A DNA stretch of 64,000 bases from positions 744,001 to 808,000 of the forward strand of contig NZ_JAGHRJ010000001.1 of assembly GCF_017743865.1 (NCBI RefSeq). The letters are read 5' to 3'. This document shows, in pieces, positions 1 through 8,462 of the stretch. A program made the translations under genes and the position numbers. The first letter of the stretch is position 1, and each line of letters opens with the position of its first letter. Under the pieces are notes generated by a model. The model was given only the letters and a program-made list of their open reading frames with translations, was not told the DNA's origin and did no database searches. Origin of the DNA: Labrenzia sp. R4_2. Lineage in GTDB: Bacteria; Pseudomonadota; Alphaproteobacteria; Rhizobiales; Stappiaceae.

Positions 1-79
1 GTTCTGCGGCGAGGGTGATGTGGAGCGTGGTTGCTGACGGCCCATTCGTCAGCTCGGCGTGTCCGAATGTCACTGTCAT
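1..79 (-). CDS. 5' end of an unidentified gene, cut by the window edge
   Basis: An ATG at 79 (minus strand) opens a frame that stays open to base 1, giving about 26 residues beginning MTVTFGHAELTNGP. An AGG-rich ribosome site overlaps the stop codon of the upstream SpoIIE phosphatase gene, and the two genes are only 3 bases apart, so this is very likely the next gene of the same minus-strand operon. Too little is visible to name a family. Its position in a partner-switching operon suggests another small regulator, but that is inference. Confidence 0.5.
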   Translation of the reverse strand, partial: MTVTFGHAELTNGPSATTLHITLAAE

Positions 80-82
80 AGC

Positions 83-2479
83 CTACCTGTGCTTCATCAC
101 CACAAGGGTAATGTCATCAAACATTTTTTGTGTGTCAATGTGTGCTTTAACTTCTGCCAGTATCGCCTCAATAATGGCTTTGGCTGGTTTGCCGGCATTG
201 GCTTTGGCACAGGCGCACATCCTGTCGAAGCCATAAAGAACACCGTCCGGGTTTTCCGCCTCTGTCACACCGTCCGTGTGCAGCAGAAGAACATCATCCG
301 GACCGAAATTCAGGACTTCAGTTTGCACAAATGGTGCAATGTCCGCTTCCAGGCCAACCGGGAAACCAAGTTCGACCGTGTCGATCCGTTCGACATCGCC
401 ATTTGCCCGGATAATCAGCACTTCCTCATGCTGCCCGGAGAGCGTGACCTTGCCATCCTCGTAATCAACGAAGGCGAGGGTCATGTGCTTGTCGGAGTTG
501 GTCCGCGCGATGTTCTTGTAAAGTGCACGGTTGAGCACTTCGAGGAAAGCTATTGGGTCGTTGTCGCCCTTTTCCTGCAAGGCCCGGGCAACAGACTGCA
601 CCATGAGCATCAGCACGCCACTTTCCAGCCCGTGCCCGGTCACGTCGCCGATGCCGACTTTCACCCGGCCGCCGTCATGAAGAACGTCATAGTAATCGCC
701 GCCGACTTCATCCGCCGGCTCCATGTAGGCAGCGATTTCAATCTGGGCGATGCCTTCCAACTCACTGCGCCTTGGCAGCACCATTTCCTGGATGCGTTTC
801 GCCACATCGAGTTCAGCGCCAAGACGCAGGTTTTCGTTCTGGAGACGCTTGTTGAGCGCAACGATTTCCTTGTTTGCGGTTTCCAGTTTGCCGGTGCGCT
901 CTTCGACCAGTTTTTCAAGGTTTTCCGTATGATAGCTGATTTCCTCAGCCATCCGGTTGAAGGCCGTGCCCACGGCACCGACCTCATCCTTGCTCGGGAT
1001 TTTTACCCGGACGGAATAGTCCTTGTTTTGAAGGGCGCGGGCAGCGTCAGCAAGGGCGCTTAGGCCGGCGGTAATCCGGCCGGAAATCGCATAAACGGCG
1101 ATGAACACGATCACCAAGCTGATCAGCAGGGCCGCGATCTGCCATTGAACGATGCTGCGGGTGGCGTCGGAGATCTCCTCTTGCACCTCGCCAAGCGTTT
1201 CGTACATTTCCCCTTCAGAAACGAGGAAGCCGAGGGTCAGGCTCTCTGAGACAATTGTGGAGCCGTTCCAGAGGTTCACCGGATCCAGTCGTTTCAAAAC
1301 AACGATAAAGTTCTCCGGCCCATTGCCTTCATCAATTTCGAGGGTTTTGATCACCGTATTGGCGTCTTCTGGCAACAGAAGGTTCGAGATCGCGGGATAC
1401 CGGCTTTGGTTCAAGAAGCGGTTGATCCCGGTTACGCCCTGACCCGTTGCATCGACTGAGATGAGGCCGAGTTTTTCTGCGCCAACTTCACTCACGGCAA
1501 TAACATTGCCGGCGGAGCTGGTCAGGAAGCCAAAGCCCGTGTCAGCAATCTGCACGTTCTCAACCAATTCGCCGAACTGGTCGAGCGTTACATCAACAGC
1601 CGCCATCCCGGCGACGTCAGACCGGTCCTGGGTCCACAGCGGTTCGAAGAAGCTGACAATCAGAGCGCCGGTGATCGCGTCGATGTAAGGCTCTGTTGCA
1701 ACAATGTTTCGGTCGACCGGACGGGAAGAGGGGTCGCTGATCCAGTTCTGCCAGCCCTCATAAACGCCGGGAAAGAAGAAATCCCAAAAGTTCTCTTCGT
1801 TGTGGCCTGGATACAGCCGATCAAAGGTTTGCGCCTGAGTGGTATAGGGCGTCGTCCGCATGATCGGTGTGTCTTTGGGGCCGACATAGTACATCTGCAG
1901 TTTCTGCGAACCCGATGACATTAGGGCAGGGGCCACCAGGTTGAAGGCGGCGCTGTCAATGACTTCCTCTCTGGCGCTGGGCAGGAGGTTGCCGTCATCA
2001 TCAAGCAAATAGCCCCAGATGCTGACAACAGACGGACCAGCAAGGTTCTGAGCCCAACCGCCTTGCGGATCAAAGGTAATGTCCTGATCGCCCAGTTCCG
2101 GGTCACTTTCCACCGCTTCGCCGATCCGGATTTCCGTCTCCGGATGGTCGATCAAGGCCTGGAGCGAGCTGCCGAGGGTCTCAACTTCAGAGTATGTCTG
2201 ATCGAGCAGAAGGTTCGTGCGAAGCGCTGTCGTGTCGATATAGGTGTTGAGGTATTCTTGCGTGGCTTCCGTCAGCCCCTGGCTCACAGTCGCGGTTGCA
2301 TCTCTGGAAAGCCGTTGCACGTTCCAGATGGCAACACCACCCGCCAGCATGATGTCGAACAACACGGCCGCCCCGACCACAAGCAGGAACTTGGCGCGAA
2401 AACTGTGCCGGGAAAAACGGCCGATCTCTTCTTCCTGATCGGCCTTGTCCGCGGTCGCGGGAGACTGGGTCTGTGTCAT
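83..2479 (-). CDS. Membrane-bound SpoIIE/PP2C serine phosphatase with sensor and HAMP domains (RsbU/SiaA type)
   Basis: A 798-residue sensor phosphatase. A membrane segment lies near residues 29-50, followed by a large extracytoplasmic sensor region of the dCache kind (about 50-445), a second membrane segment near 445-470, a HAMP domain, a coiled coil (about 525-565) and a C-terminal SpoIIE-type PP2C domain. The metal-binding motifs VGGDYYD, GDVTGHG, HTDGVTEAENPDG and a closing DDITLVV are all present, so it should be active. Enzymes of this layout dephosphorylate a STAS-domain antagonist when the sensor is triggered; the STAS gene at 5963 is a plausible substrate. The ATG at 2479 overlaps the stop of the methyltransferase gene (ATGA), which is why this start was chosen over upstream codons. 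The signal sensed is unknown. Confidence 0.9.
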   Translation of the reverse strand: MTQTQSPATADKADQEEEIGRFSRHSFRAKFLLVVGAAVLFDIMLAGGVAIWNVQRLSRDATATVSQGLTEATQEYLNTYIDTTALRTNLLLDQTYSEVETLGSSLQALIDHPETEIRIGEAVESDPELGDQDITFDPQGGWAQNLAGPSVVSIWGYLLDDDGNLLPSAREEVIDSAAFNLVAPALMSSGSQKLQMYYVGPKDTPIMRTTPYTTQAQTFDRLYPGHNEENFWDFFFPGVYEGWQNWISDPSSRPVDRNIVATEPYIDAITGALIVSFFEPLWTQDRSDVAGMAAVDVTLDQFGELVENVQIADTGFGFLTSSAGNVIAVSEVGAEKLGLISVDATGQGVTGINRFLNQSRYPAISNLLLPEDANTVIKTLEIDEGNGPENFIVVLKRLDPVNLWNGSTIVSESLTLGFLVSEGEMYETLGEVQEEISDATRSIVQWQIAALLISLVIVFIAVYAISGRITAGLSALADAARALQNKDYSVRVKIPSKDEVGAVGTAFNRMAEEISYHTENLEKLVEERTGKLETANKEIVALNKRLQNENLRLGAELDVAKRIQEMVLPRRSELEGIAQIEIAAYMEPADEVGGDYYDVLHDGGRVKVGIGDVTGHGLESGVLMLMVQSVARALQEKGDNDPIAFLEVLNRALYKNIARTNSDKHMTLAFVDYEDGKVTLSGQHEEVLIIRANGDVERIDTVELGFPVGLEADIAPFVQTEVLNFGPDDVLLLHTDGVTEAENPDGVLYGFDRMCACAKANAGKPAKAIIEAILAEVKAHIDTQKMFDDITLVVMKHR

Positions 2480-3654
2480 AGAGGCTTCCGTCCAGAGGCA
2501 ACCCAGATTGGCCAACCAGCGTAGCCTTTGGGGTGCAGGGCAGCAAAAATGTGATCCTGGAAACCTTGCCGGAAACGGGCAATCTGTTCCGGACTGTCAC
2601 CACGTTCAACGGCCATTTGGCCAGCATAAACGTTTTCCCAGGATTGGATGATGTCTGCGAAGTCTTGTGGATTGCCGTCAAGGTTGGTGACCATGAAGCT
2701 TTCCATCTTGATGTCTTCAAATCCGCCGTCGGTCAGATAGCGCCGGCTCTTGGGGCCGAGCTCGATATCCATATCGAAGTGGTCCCAAAGCTTGGCGACC
2801 TCGTTATAGGTCCACTGAATGGTTTCAGAGCGCGGTTCGCCAAGGCAGTGCGAGTTTTTCTCGTTGGTGATGTAGACCCGGCCGCCCGGTTTGCAGATCC
2901 GGTAGAGCTCTTTCAGGATCTCTTCCGGATGATCAAAAACCTGAAGAGCATGACGGCAAGTCACGAAATCGAACTGGTTGCTTTCCAGAAGCATCTCGGA
3001 GGCATCGCCATAAACATACTCAATGCCCTTTACGCCAAATTCGGCGGCAACTTTCCGTGCATAATCAAGGCTTGATTTTGAGTGATCGAGCGCAACGAGA
3101 CGACCAAGTTCGTATTCCTTTTGCGCCAGAACAGCGAAATCACCAATTCCGCAACAGATGTCCGCCATCTGCATGCCAGGCTTCAAGCCATGACGGCCAA
3201 GGATTTCGCGCTCGTGGTGCCAGGTCAGCTTGGTTTGGGTCCGCAGGATCGGAATGAAACCACCTTCTTCCAGGAAGGTTTGGCCAGGATAAAAGTCGCT
3301 GTCGTACTCACTGACCGTGATGTTCTGGTTTGCGCTTTCCAAAGCCTGGAATTTGCGTGTTGACCATCCAACACAGCTCGACGTCGTTACCTGAATGTTC
3401 AGGTCTGGCCGGTTAACGCAAGTATCGACCAGGTGCCGGGCAATCGCCTGAAAAGCCACGTTGTTCATCCGCACGAGGCGGCGGACGTTCAGATAGAGCC
3501 GGCCTTTGACGGTGGACGTTGCAGAATCGAGGGCCTCCATGCAGCCATTGAGCTCATCGGCGGATTGCGGCCGCAAGCTGCCTTGCAGAGAGAATTCTTG
3601 ATCGTTTTCATTGAAACGCCAATCGAATGCGTGGCCAGTCGCTGGGGAAGTCAC
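2476..3654 (-). CDS. SAM-dependent methyltransferase with an N-terminal STAS-like regulatory domain
   Basis: 392 residues, GTG start overlapping the preceding stop (GTGA). Residues about 150-300 are a class I methyltransferase: motif I reads DICCGIGDFAVLA, an acidic LVALDHS strand end follows, and CRHALQVFDHPEEILKELYRICKPGG is the usual post-motif region of UbiE-like enzymes (quoted here only as a landmark near residues 237-262). The first ~140 residues are not part of the methyltransferase. They look like a small alpha/beta regulatory domain of the STAS/slr1659 kind (INVRRLVRMNN-like strand followed by a helix). It is sandwiched between a phosphatase and a small regulator in a translationally coupled operon, so the enzyme is probably a regulated output or a switch component. 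The methyl acceptor is unknown. Confidence 0.75.
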   Translation of the reverse strand: MTSPATGHAFDWRFNENDQEFSLQGSLRPQSADELNGCMEALDSATSTVKGRLYLNVRRLVRMNNVAFQAIARHLVDTCVNRPDLNIQVTTSSCVGWSTRKFQALESANQNITVSEYDSDFYPGQTFLEEGGFIPILRTQTKLTWHHEREILGRHGLKPGMQMADICCGIGDFAVLAQKEYELGRLVALDHSKSSLDYARKVAAEFGVKGIEYVYGDASEMLLESNQFDFVTCRHALQVFDHPEEILKELYRICKPGGRVYITNEKNSHCLGEPRSETIQWTYNEVAKLWDHFDMDIELGPKSRRYLTDGGFEDIKMESFMVTNLDGNPQDFADIIQSWENVYAGQMAVERGDSPEQIARFRQGFQDHIFAALHPKGYAGWPIWVASGRKPL

Positions 3655-4166
3655 GATGCATTATCCTCGAAAACAAGATCGGCCGTCAGGCAAATACGGT
3701 TGTTTGATTGGTCACGGGTCAGGTTGAACTCCGCCCCATAATCGACGCTCAGCTCCAAAAGACCGAGAGATCTATCCGGGTTCTCTGCTGAGAAAAGGCG
3801 ATCCAGATAGATGGCGTCCTTGTCCGGACGCTTGGTCAAGGCGACCGCGTCATCGTAAAAGCGCGCGATATCTTCGCTGCCGGGCATATCGATCTCGATG
3901 CGGTCTGCATTCTCGCGGCGTTTGAACCGGCACACGACCTTGCCGTCGTTTCCATGTCTGTGGAACGCTGTTTCCATCAGCTCATTGAGTGCGGATGAAT
4001 AAAGATTGGCAAACAGCATGGAGTCGAGACGGTTATGGCAAACCATCCGGGAGACGTAGCTAGAAACAAGATCGCAGTTGGCCCAGTTTGAAGAAAAATC
4101 GCGAACATCTAGATCGATCTCGATCATCGGCGTTTCGCCCGCTCCGCTGGCGTTCGAATATGACAC
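3651..4166 (-). CDS. Small partner-switching regulator, slr1658-like
   Basis: About 171 residues. The GTG at 4166 has GGAG ten bases upstream. A TTG at 4175 and an ATG at 4127 are alternatives, so the exact N-terminus is uncertain. The protein is soluble, with no signal peptide. It has the composition and helix pattern (LFANLYSSALNELMETAF, then strand-rich C-terminus) of the slr1658-type regulators that accompany SpoIIE phosphatases, which resemble GHKL-fold ATP-binding proteins without clear ATP boxes. It heads the minus-strand operon running through the methyltransferase and the membrane phosphatase. A role as kinase or anti-sigma-like partner is inferred from context only. Confidence 0.55.
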   Translation of the reverse strand: MSYSNASGAGETPMIEIDLDVRDFSSNWANCDLVSSYVSRMVCHNRLDSMLFANLYSSALNELMETAFHRHGNDGKVVCRFKRRENADRIEIDMPGSEDIARFYDDAVALTKRPDKDAIYLDRLFSAENPDRSLGLLELSVDYGAEFNLTRDQSNNRICLTADLVFEDNAS

Positions 4167-4552
4167 GTCGCCCAAACTCCATTATTGACGCCGAAATTTG
4201 CGCTCAGTTTTAGTTTCCGAACACAGATGACTGCGGCTCCCTATCACCGCGGCAGGAAGTATGACGTCGAAATCGTTAAGCTAGATCCAACCAGAATGGT
4301 AAATATTAGCCCCATACCTAGTTCAACTGTTTGAACTTTGAGTGTCAACCAGTATGAATTATCACGGCTTTTGGCAGTTATTCTGATAGGTGACAAGATA
4401 CGGGGCTGATCTATCCGCAAGCATCTGGGGAATGTTGATTTTTCGCTGCTCTTGGGCAGTGTATTTCCAAAACCAACAAACGCCGTTAAATGACTAGCGG
4501 AACGGCTGCGGGGAGCGCGGCGGAAAACTCTGACTGTTGTTAGAAACGGAAA
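4167..4552. other. Divergent intergenic region between two phosphatase operons
   Basis: This 386-base non-coding stretch separates the minus-strand regulator operon from the plus-strand soluble phosphatase gene, so it must hold two divergent promoters. It is noticeably more AT-rich than the flanking genes around 4290-4400. I see no RNA gene, no strong inverted repeat and no confident -35/-10 pair. Confidence 0.5.
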
Positions 4553-5485
4553 ATGGCGGATTCGTTTTCATCTGATTCTCAAACCGGCGGGTACAGCGCA
4601 TCTATGAAAGATGAATTGGAAACCCTGCGCGCCGAGCTGGCAGAGTTGAAAGCCGAGCAAGCTGATCTGCAGCTGCTTTATGAAGCGACCATCGAACACG
4701 GCGAGGCCGTGGAAGATCAGCTTGCCGAGAACAATCAGCTGCTTCTGGAAACCCAGCGCCGGCTTGAGGCCGAGTTGGCCGACGCGGGACGGTATGTGTT
4801 GTCGATCCTGCCGGAGCCGAGGTCGGAAGGCCCGAAAGCGGACTGGCTTTTGGTTCCGTCAACGGAACTTGGTGGCGATTCCTTCGGCTATCATGACCTT
4901 GATAGCGATCATTTTGCCATCTACCTGATCGATGTCTGCGGACACGGTGTTGGTGCAGCTCTGCTCTCTGTTTCGATTATCAACGTGTTGCGCTCTTGCG
5001 CGCTGCCGGAAACAGACTTCCGGATCCCCTCCGATGTGCTTTTCAAGTTGAACAACGCCTTCCCAATGGAACGGCAGAACAACATGTTCTTCACCATCTG
5101 GTACGGCGTTTTTCAAAGGTCGACCGGTAAACTGTCTTATGCGTCCGGGGGGCATCCGGCAGCCGTTCTGTTGCCAGTGGCCAAGGACGCGGGGGCGTTT
5201 TCGCTCATTGGGACGAGCGAAGGCATGGTGATCGGCGCCATTGAAGATATGACGTTCGACCAGTCCGACGTATCGGTAAGATCAGGAGATCGCTTGTTGG
5301 TCTTGAGTGACGGCACCTATGAGGTGGATGACCTTGAAGGCGATGTCTTAAGCCTTGAGGGTCTGGCCAACGAGGCGCTTGCCGCAGACCGCTCCATACC
5401 TTCACATATCCTGGAGTGGGTTCAAAAAAAATCTGGTCAATCCGAGTTGCCGGACGACTATTCAATGATCGAGTTTCAGTTCTGA
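4553..5485 (+). CDS. Soluble SpoIIE/PP2C serine phosphatase with N-terminal coiled coil
   Basis: 310 residues, cytoplasmic. Residues about 18-85 form a heptad-rich coiled coil (ELETLRAELAELKAEQ). The rest is a SpoIIE-type PP2C domain: ELGGDSFGYHDL and IDVCGHGVGAALLS carry the metal-binding aspartates, YASGGHPAAVLL is the central strand-helix, LSDGTYEVDD follows, and PDDYSMIEFQF closes the fold. It is a second phosphatase for the same kind of STAS substrate as the membrane enzyme at 83-2479, and would give the module two inputs. There is no receiver domain, so the input probably arrives through the coiled coil. Its last 10 bases overlap the end of the convergent RsbW-like gene. Confidence 0.85.
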   Translation: MADSFSSDSQTGGYSASMKDELETLRAELAELKAEQADLQLLYEATIEHGEAVEDQLAENNQLLLETQRRLEAELADAGRYVLSILPEPRSEGPKADWLLVPSTELGGDSFGYHDLDSDHFAIYLIDVCGHGVGAALLSVSIINVLRSCALPETDFRIPSDVLFKLNNAFPMERQNNMFFTIWYGVFQRSTGKLSYASGGHPAAVLLPVAKDAGAFSLIGTSEGMVIGAIEDMTFDQSDVSVRSGDRLLVLSDGTYEVDDLEGDVLSLEGLANEALAADRSIPSHILEWVQKKSGQSELPDDYSMIEFQF

Positions 5486-5919
5486 TCGGCTCCGTTGGAG
5501 CTCAACCGCAAAACCACCCGCGTCGAATTGGTGCCGTCGTTCCGGTAATGCGACACCTCTTCAGACACCTGATGGACCAGAAAGAGACCCAATCCGCCAA
5601 CTGACATGTCGTCGGCAGATGTCTCGGTCATATCGAGGACAGGGGCCGTCCCGGTGTCGAAAGCAGTCGCGTGATCTTCCAGGGTCAAGATGAGCCTATC
5701 ACCGTCTTTGGTGAGTTCGGTTTTGATGGTGTCAGCCACTGCCTCTGGATAGCCGTAGGACACTGTGTTGGAGAAAAGCTCTTCTACGATCAAGGACAGA
5801 TGACGGCGGGTATGGTCATCAAGACCGTGGCGTGCAGCAAGGTCGTCCAGAAAGGTGTAGATCCTGGAGAGTTCGTCTAATTCGTTTGCAACTTCCAAAG
5901 TCCCGAGAACCGATGTCAT
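5476..5919 (-). CDS. RsbW-like ATP-binding anti-sigma/serine kinase
   Basis: 147 residues, a stand-alone HATPase_c domain of the RsbW/SpoIIAB type. The N box reads LIVEELFSNTVSYGYPEA with the catalytic Glu and Mg-binding Asn, and the G box reads VGGLGLFLVHQV. Proteins of this type bind a target (sigma factor or other effector) and phosphorylate their STAS antagonist. The STAS gene lies directly upstream, 43 bases away on the same strand, so the two form an RsbV-RsbW pair. No sigma factor gene is in the window, so the target is not identified. Confidence 0.88.
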   Translation of the reverse strand: MTSVLGTLEVANELDELSRIYTFLDDLAARHGLDDHTRRHLSLIVEELFSNTVSYGYPEAVADTIKTELTKDGDRLILTLEDHATAFDTGTAPVLDMTETSADDMSVGGLGLFLVHQVSEEVSHYRNDGTNSTRVVLRLSSNGADQN

Positions 5920-5962
5920 CCACCCGGTCTCCTTCTAGGGCGCTGAGCGCGCATAAAGTCAG

Positions 5963-6319
5963 CTAGCCTCGGATCTCTGCCAGAGCATCATCGCGCCCCT
6001 CAACCACGCTGAGGATCTTGAGGAAGCCGGAGATCTTCAGGACTTCATGGACCGATGGATTGACGCCGAAGAGGATCAGTTTGCGACCTGCCGGGGCGAT
6101 CTGTTTGGTGATGATCAACAAGGACCGCAGACCAAAACTGGTGACATAATCCACGCCGCTCATGTCGATTAGCAGGCTGGAATCGCTCTCTTGGGCGGCT
6201 GACTTGAGATGCGCTTCAAAGTCCTTTGCCGACAGGGTCTCCAGTTTGCCTTTGGGGCAAATGATCCGAATCCCGTCCACCGTTTCGTCGTCGATCGTGA
6301 GATGCGCCGCATCCGCCAT
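5963..6319 (-). CDS. STAS-domain anti-anti-sigma factor (RsbV type)
   Basis: 118 residues. The ATG at 6319 was chosen because a GGAAGG ribosome site lies ten bases upstream; in-frame ATG (6328) and GTG (6337) codons overlap or sit too close to that site. The STAS fold is clear: LLIDMSGVDYVTSFGLRSLL contains the conserved loop with the phosphorylatable Ser/Thr just before FGLR, and LILFGVNPSVHEVLKISG is the following strand-helix pair. It is the likely substrate of the RsbW-like kinase downstream and of the two SpoIIE phosphatases. It is transcribed divergently from the T6SS operon, with about 220 bases between. Confidence 0.88.
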   Translation of the reverse strand: MADAAHLTIDDETVDGIRIICPKGKLETLSAKDFEAHLKSAAQESDSSLLIDMSGVDYVTSFGLRSLLIITKQIAPAGRKLILFGVNPSVHEVLKISGFLKILSVVEGRDDALAEIRG

Positions 6320-6538
6320 TTGGACCATACCTTCCACAGGATTGATTAGGGGGCTGAAACTCGCCAGTTCGTGGATTTCCCTTGAAGCATGAAAATCTTA
6401 TGAAATGAAGAACGCAACAGGTGTTTCCTGTCAATGACGTGGCGGTATATGGTCCGAGCCTGGACCGGTGATCTGGCTGTGACGAAGTTGGATGCCGGAA
6501 GACCATGATGCTGCGGGCCGTGACAAGGGAATACTCCA

Positions 6539-8275
6539 ATGGCTGAAGAGATTGTAATTCCTGAGTTGTCCGATCCGCGGGCAGAGGTCGGCAAGGTCGC
6601 ACTGGCGAATGCGGACGGGCAGGAAGAGTTCCGCGACAGTCCCGAATTTGAGGAGCTTGAAGCCGAATTCCGGAAAATGGAGATCGATGGGCCATCCGCC
6701 GTCAATTGGAAGATGCTCAACGAGAAGACCGTCGATGTCTTGAAGGAAAATTCGAAGGATCTCGTTCTGGCGACCCGGCTCGCTTACGGTCTTTTTCTGG
6801 AAGAAGATTTCAAGGGTCTCGCGATTGGCGTCAAGATCCTCGAAGACATGTCCAAGGACCATTGGGAAGACATGACACCGCCTGTGCGCCGCGAACGTGG
6901 CCGGGCAGGGGCCTTCGACTGGTTTGCAGAAAAACTTGGGTCCCTTGTCGAGGGAAAGACGCCAGATGGTGATCAGGGACTGGCTGCGCTTCAAGCGCAT
7001 GACTACCTGCTTGAACTTGATACCGCTCTTGAACAGAAATTCACCAAATCACAAGCCGCTCTTGGGCCATTAATCCGCGCGCTTCGCCCGATTGCAAAAA
7101 ACGTTCGGTCGGTGCTTGAGGAAGAGGCGCGGAAGAAAGCCGAAGCGGAAGCGGCGGCCAAAGCCGCGGAAGAAGCCAAGGAAGCGGGAGGGGAGGCTGT
7201 TGCCAACCCGGCGGGTGAAGCGGCGTCAGACAGTGCTGCGGCAACTGCTGCACCTGCAGCGGAGCCTGCTGTCTCGGCTGCTGAACCGGCACCGGCTGCG
7301 GCGCCCGCGCCGCAAACAGCCTCGCCAACCCCGAGCGCTGCACCAATTGCGGTGCCGGAGGTCGCTGTTGATGGCGACTCGGATGCAGCATTTACGTCCC
7401 TGTTCAATGCCGCCGGAAAGGTGGCGTCCAGCAGCCGGCAACACGCACCGCAAGATCCAAGAGGGTATTTGTGTGCCCGATTTGCCGTCTGGGGCCGGAT
7501 CACCGTGATGCCACCCGCCAACAGCGGGAAGTCCAGCCTGCCGCCACCTCAGAAAAACCGGATTGCCGAACTGCAAGCGCTCAAGGGTGCCGGAAACCAT
7601 CTCGGGTTGATCCAATCAGCCGAAGGCGCATTCATGTCGTCGCCCTTCTGGATCGATGCGCATTTCATGATCTGCGAGGCTATGAGCGCGCTCGGCAGCG
7701 ACTATGATGCCGCGCGTCTTTTGGTTGAGGGGGAATTGGCCGGGTTCTTGAAACGCTTGCCGGATATGCTGTCCCTGTCCTTCAGCGACGGAACTCCGTT
7801 TGCGAGCGGTGAAACGAAAGCATGGATCAATGAGAGCGTTGCCGTCGGCGGCGGCGCAGGTGGTGAAGCGGATCCGCTTACTGGAGCCGCATCAACGGCC
7901 GCCAGCCTGGCTCAGGCCGGTAAGGTTGTCGAGGGATTGGCGGTTCTGAAAGACTATTGCGCCGGCTGCCGGGCGGAGCGCGACTGGTTTCGTGGACAGT
8001 TGAAACTGAGTGAATTGTGCCTGCAGTTCGATGTTCTCCAGCCGTTGGTTGCTCAATTGTCGCGGCTTCGAAAGACGGCAGAAGATGCGAATCTGGCGGC
8101 CTGGGAGCCAGACTTGGTCGTCGAATTGGCCCGGCTCTCCTGGCGTAGTCTCAACCACAAAAACATCCGTCAGGTCATTTCTGACAATGATTTGGTGCCT
8201 TTGAAGGCCTCTGTCATGGAAACTTTATCGATACTGGACCTTGGCGCGGCTGCCGAGTTGACGGGCAAGCGCTGA
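6539..8275 (+). CDS. tssA: T6SS baseplate/sheath-assembly protein TssA
   Basis: 578 residues. An ImpA N-terminal domain covers about 15-140, with the usual VRRERGRAGAFDWFAEKL stretch. An Ala/Pro/Glu-rich low-complexity linker runs about 195-280. The C-terminal half (about 325-575) is the VasJ-like domain, recognisable from AELQALKGAGNHLGLIQSAE and the FWIDAHFMICEAMSALG helices. TssA caps or primes the growing sheath and helps recruit the baseplate. It is the first gene of the long plus-strand T6SS operon. An AGGGA site lies about nine bases before the ATG. The long alanine linker also generates large spurious frames on both strands. Confidence 0.9.
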   Translation: MAEEIVIPELSDPRAEVGKVALANADGQEEFRDSPEFEELEAEFRKMEIDGPSAVNWKMLNEKTVDVLKENSKDLVLATRLAYGLFLEEDFKGLAIGVKILEDMSKDHWEDMTPPVRRERGRAGAFDWFAEKLGSLVEGKTPDGDQGLAALQAHDYLLELDTALEQKFTKSQAALGPLIRALRPIAKNVRSVLEEEARKKAEAEAAAKAAEEAKEAGGEAVANPAGEAASDSAAATAAPAAEPAVSAAEPAPAAAPAPQTASPTPSAAPIAVPEVAVDGDSDAAFTSLFNAAGKVASSSRQHAPQDPRGYLCARFAVWGRITVMPPANSGKSSLPPPQKNRIAELQALKGAGNHLGLIQSAEGAFMSSPFWIDAHFMICEAMSALGSDYDAARLLVEGELAGFLKRLPDMLSLSFSDGTPFASGETKAWINESVAVGGGAGGEADPLTGAASTAASLAQAGKVVEGLAVLKDYCAGCRAERDWFRGQLKLSELCLQFDVLQPLVAQLSRLRKTAEDANLAAWEPDLVVELARLSWRSLNHKNIRQVISDNDLVPLKASVMETLSILDLGAAAELTGKR

Positions 8276-8462
8276 CCGCGCAAAGTGGTTTTGTCGTGTG
8301 CCTTTTGAAAAAAGTCATGTCTTTGAGGGGTCTTTTTTAAGACTCTTCTAGACAGATTTGACATGAAACAGTTCTAGAGTGCCCCCCGACAGGGGAACAC
8401 CAGTTTTATAACATGATTTCCGTAAGTGACATCGGAAGCTCGACTGACGTTAAGGAGAAGGC
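8276..8462 (+). promoter_or_regulatory. tssA-tssB intergenic region with a repeated TTCTAGA box
   Basis: 187 non-coding bases between tssA and tssB, the longest gap in the operon, so a second promoter for the sheath genes is plausible. An imperfect hairpin lies at about 8325-8348 (a T-rich loop with arms ending GTCTT and AAGAC). The heptamer TTCTAGA occurs at 8346-8352 and again at 8372-8378, a 26-base spacing with the CTAG cores on nearly the same face of the helix. An AAGGAG ribosome site precedes the tssB ATG. A promoter here is inference. Confidence 0.35.

Noticed and set aside
59..1063. 334-residue plus-strand open frame
   Set aside because: It is antisense to the well-supported SpoIIE phosphatase gene, has no ribosome site and no recognisable domain.
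7003..7521. Several frames over the Ala/Pro-rich linker of tssA
   Set aside because: High-GC alanine codons leave all frames open; only the tssA frame has conserved domains on both sides.
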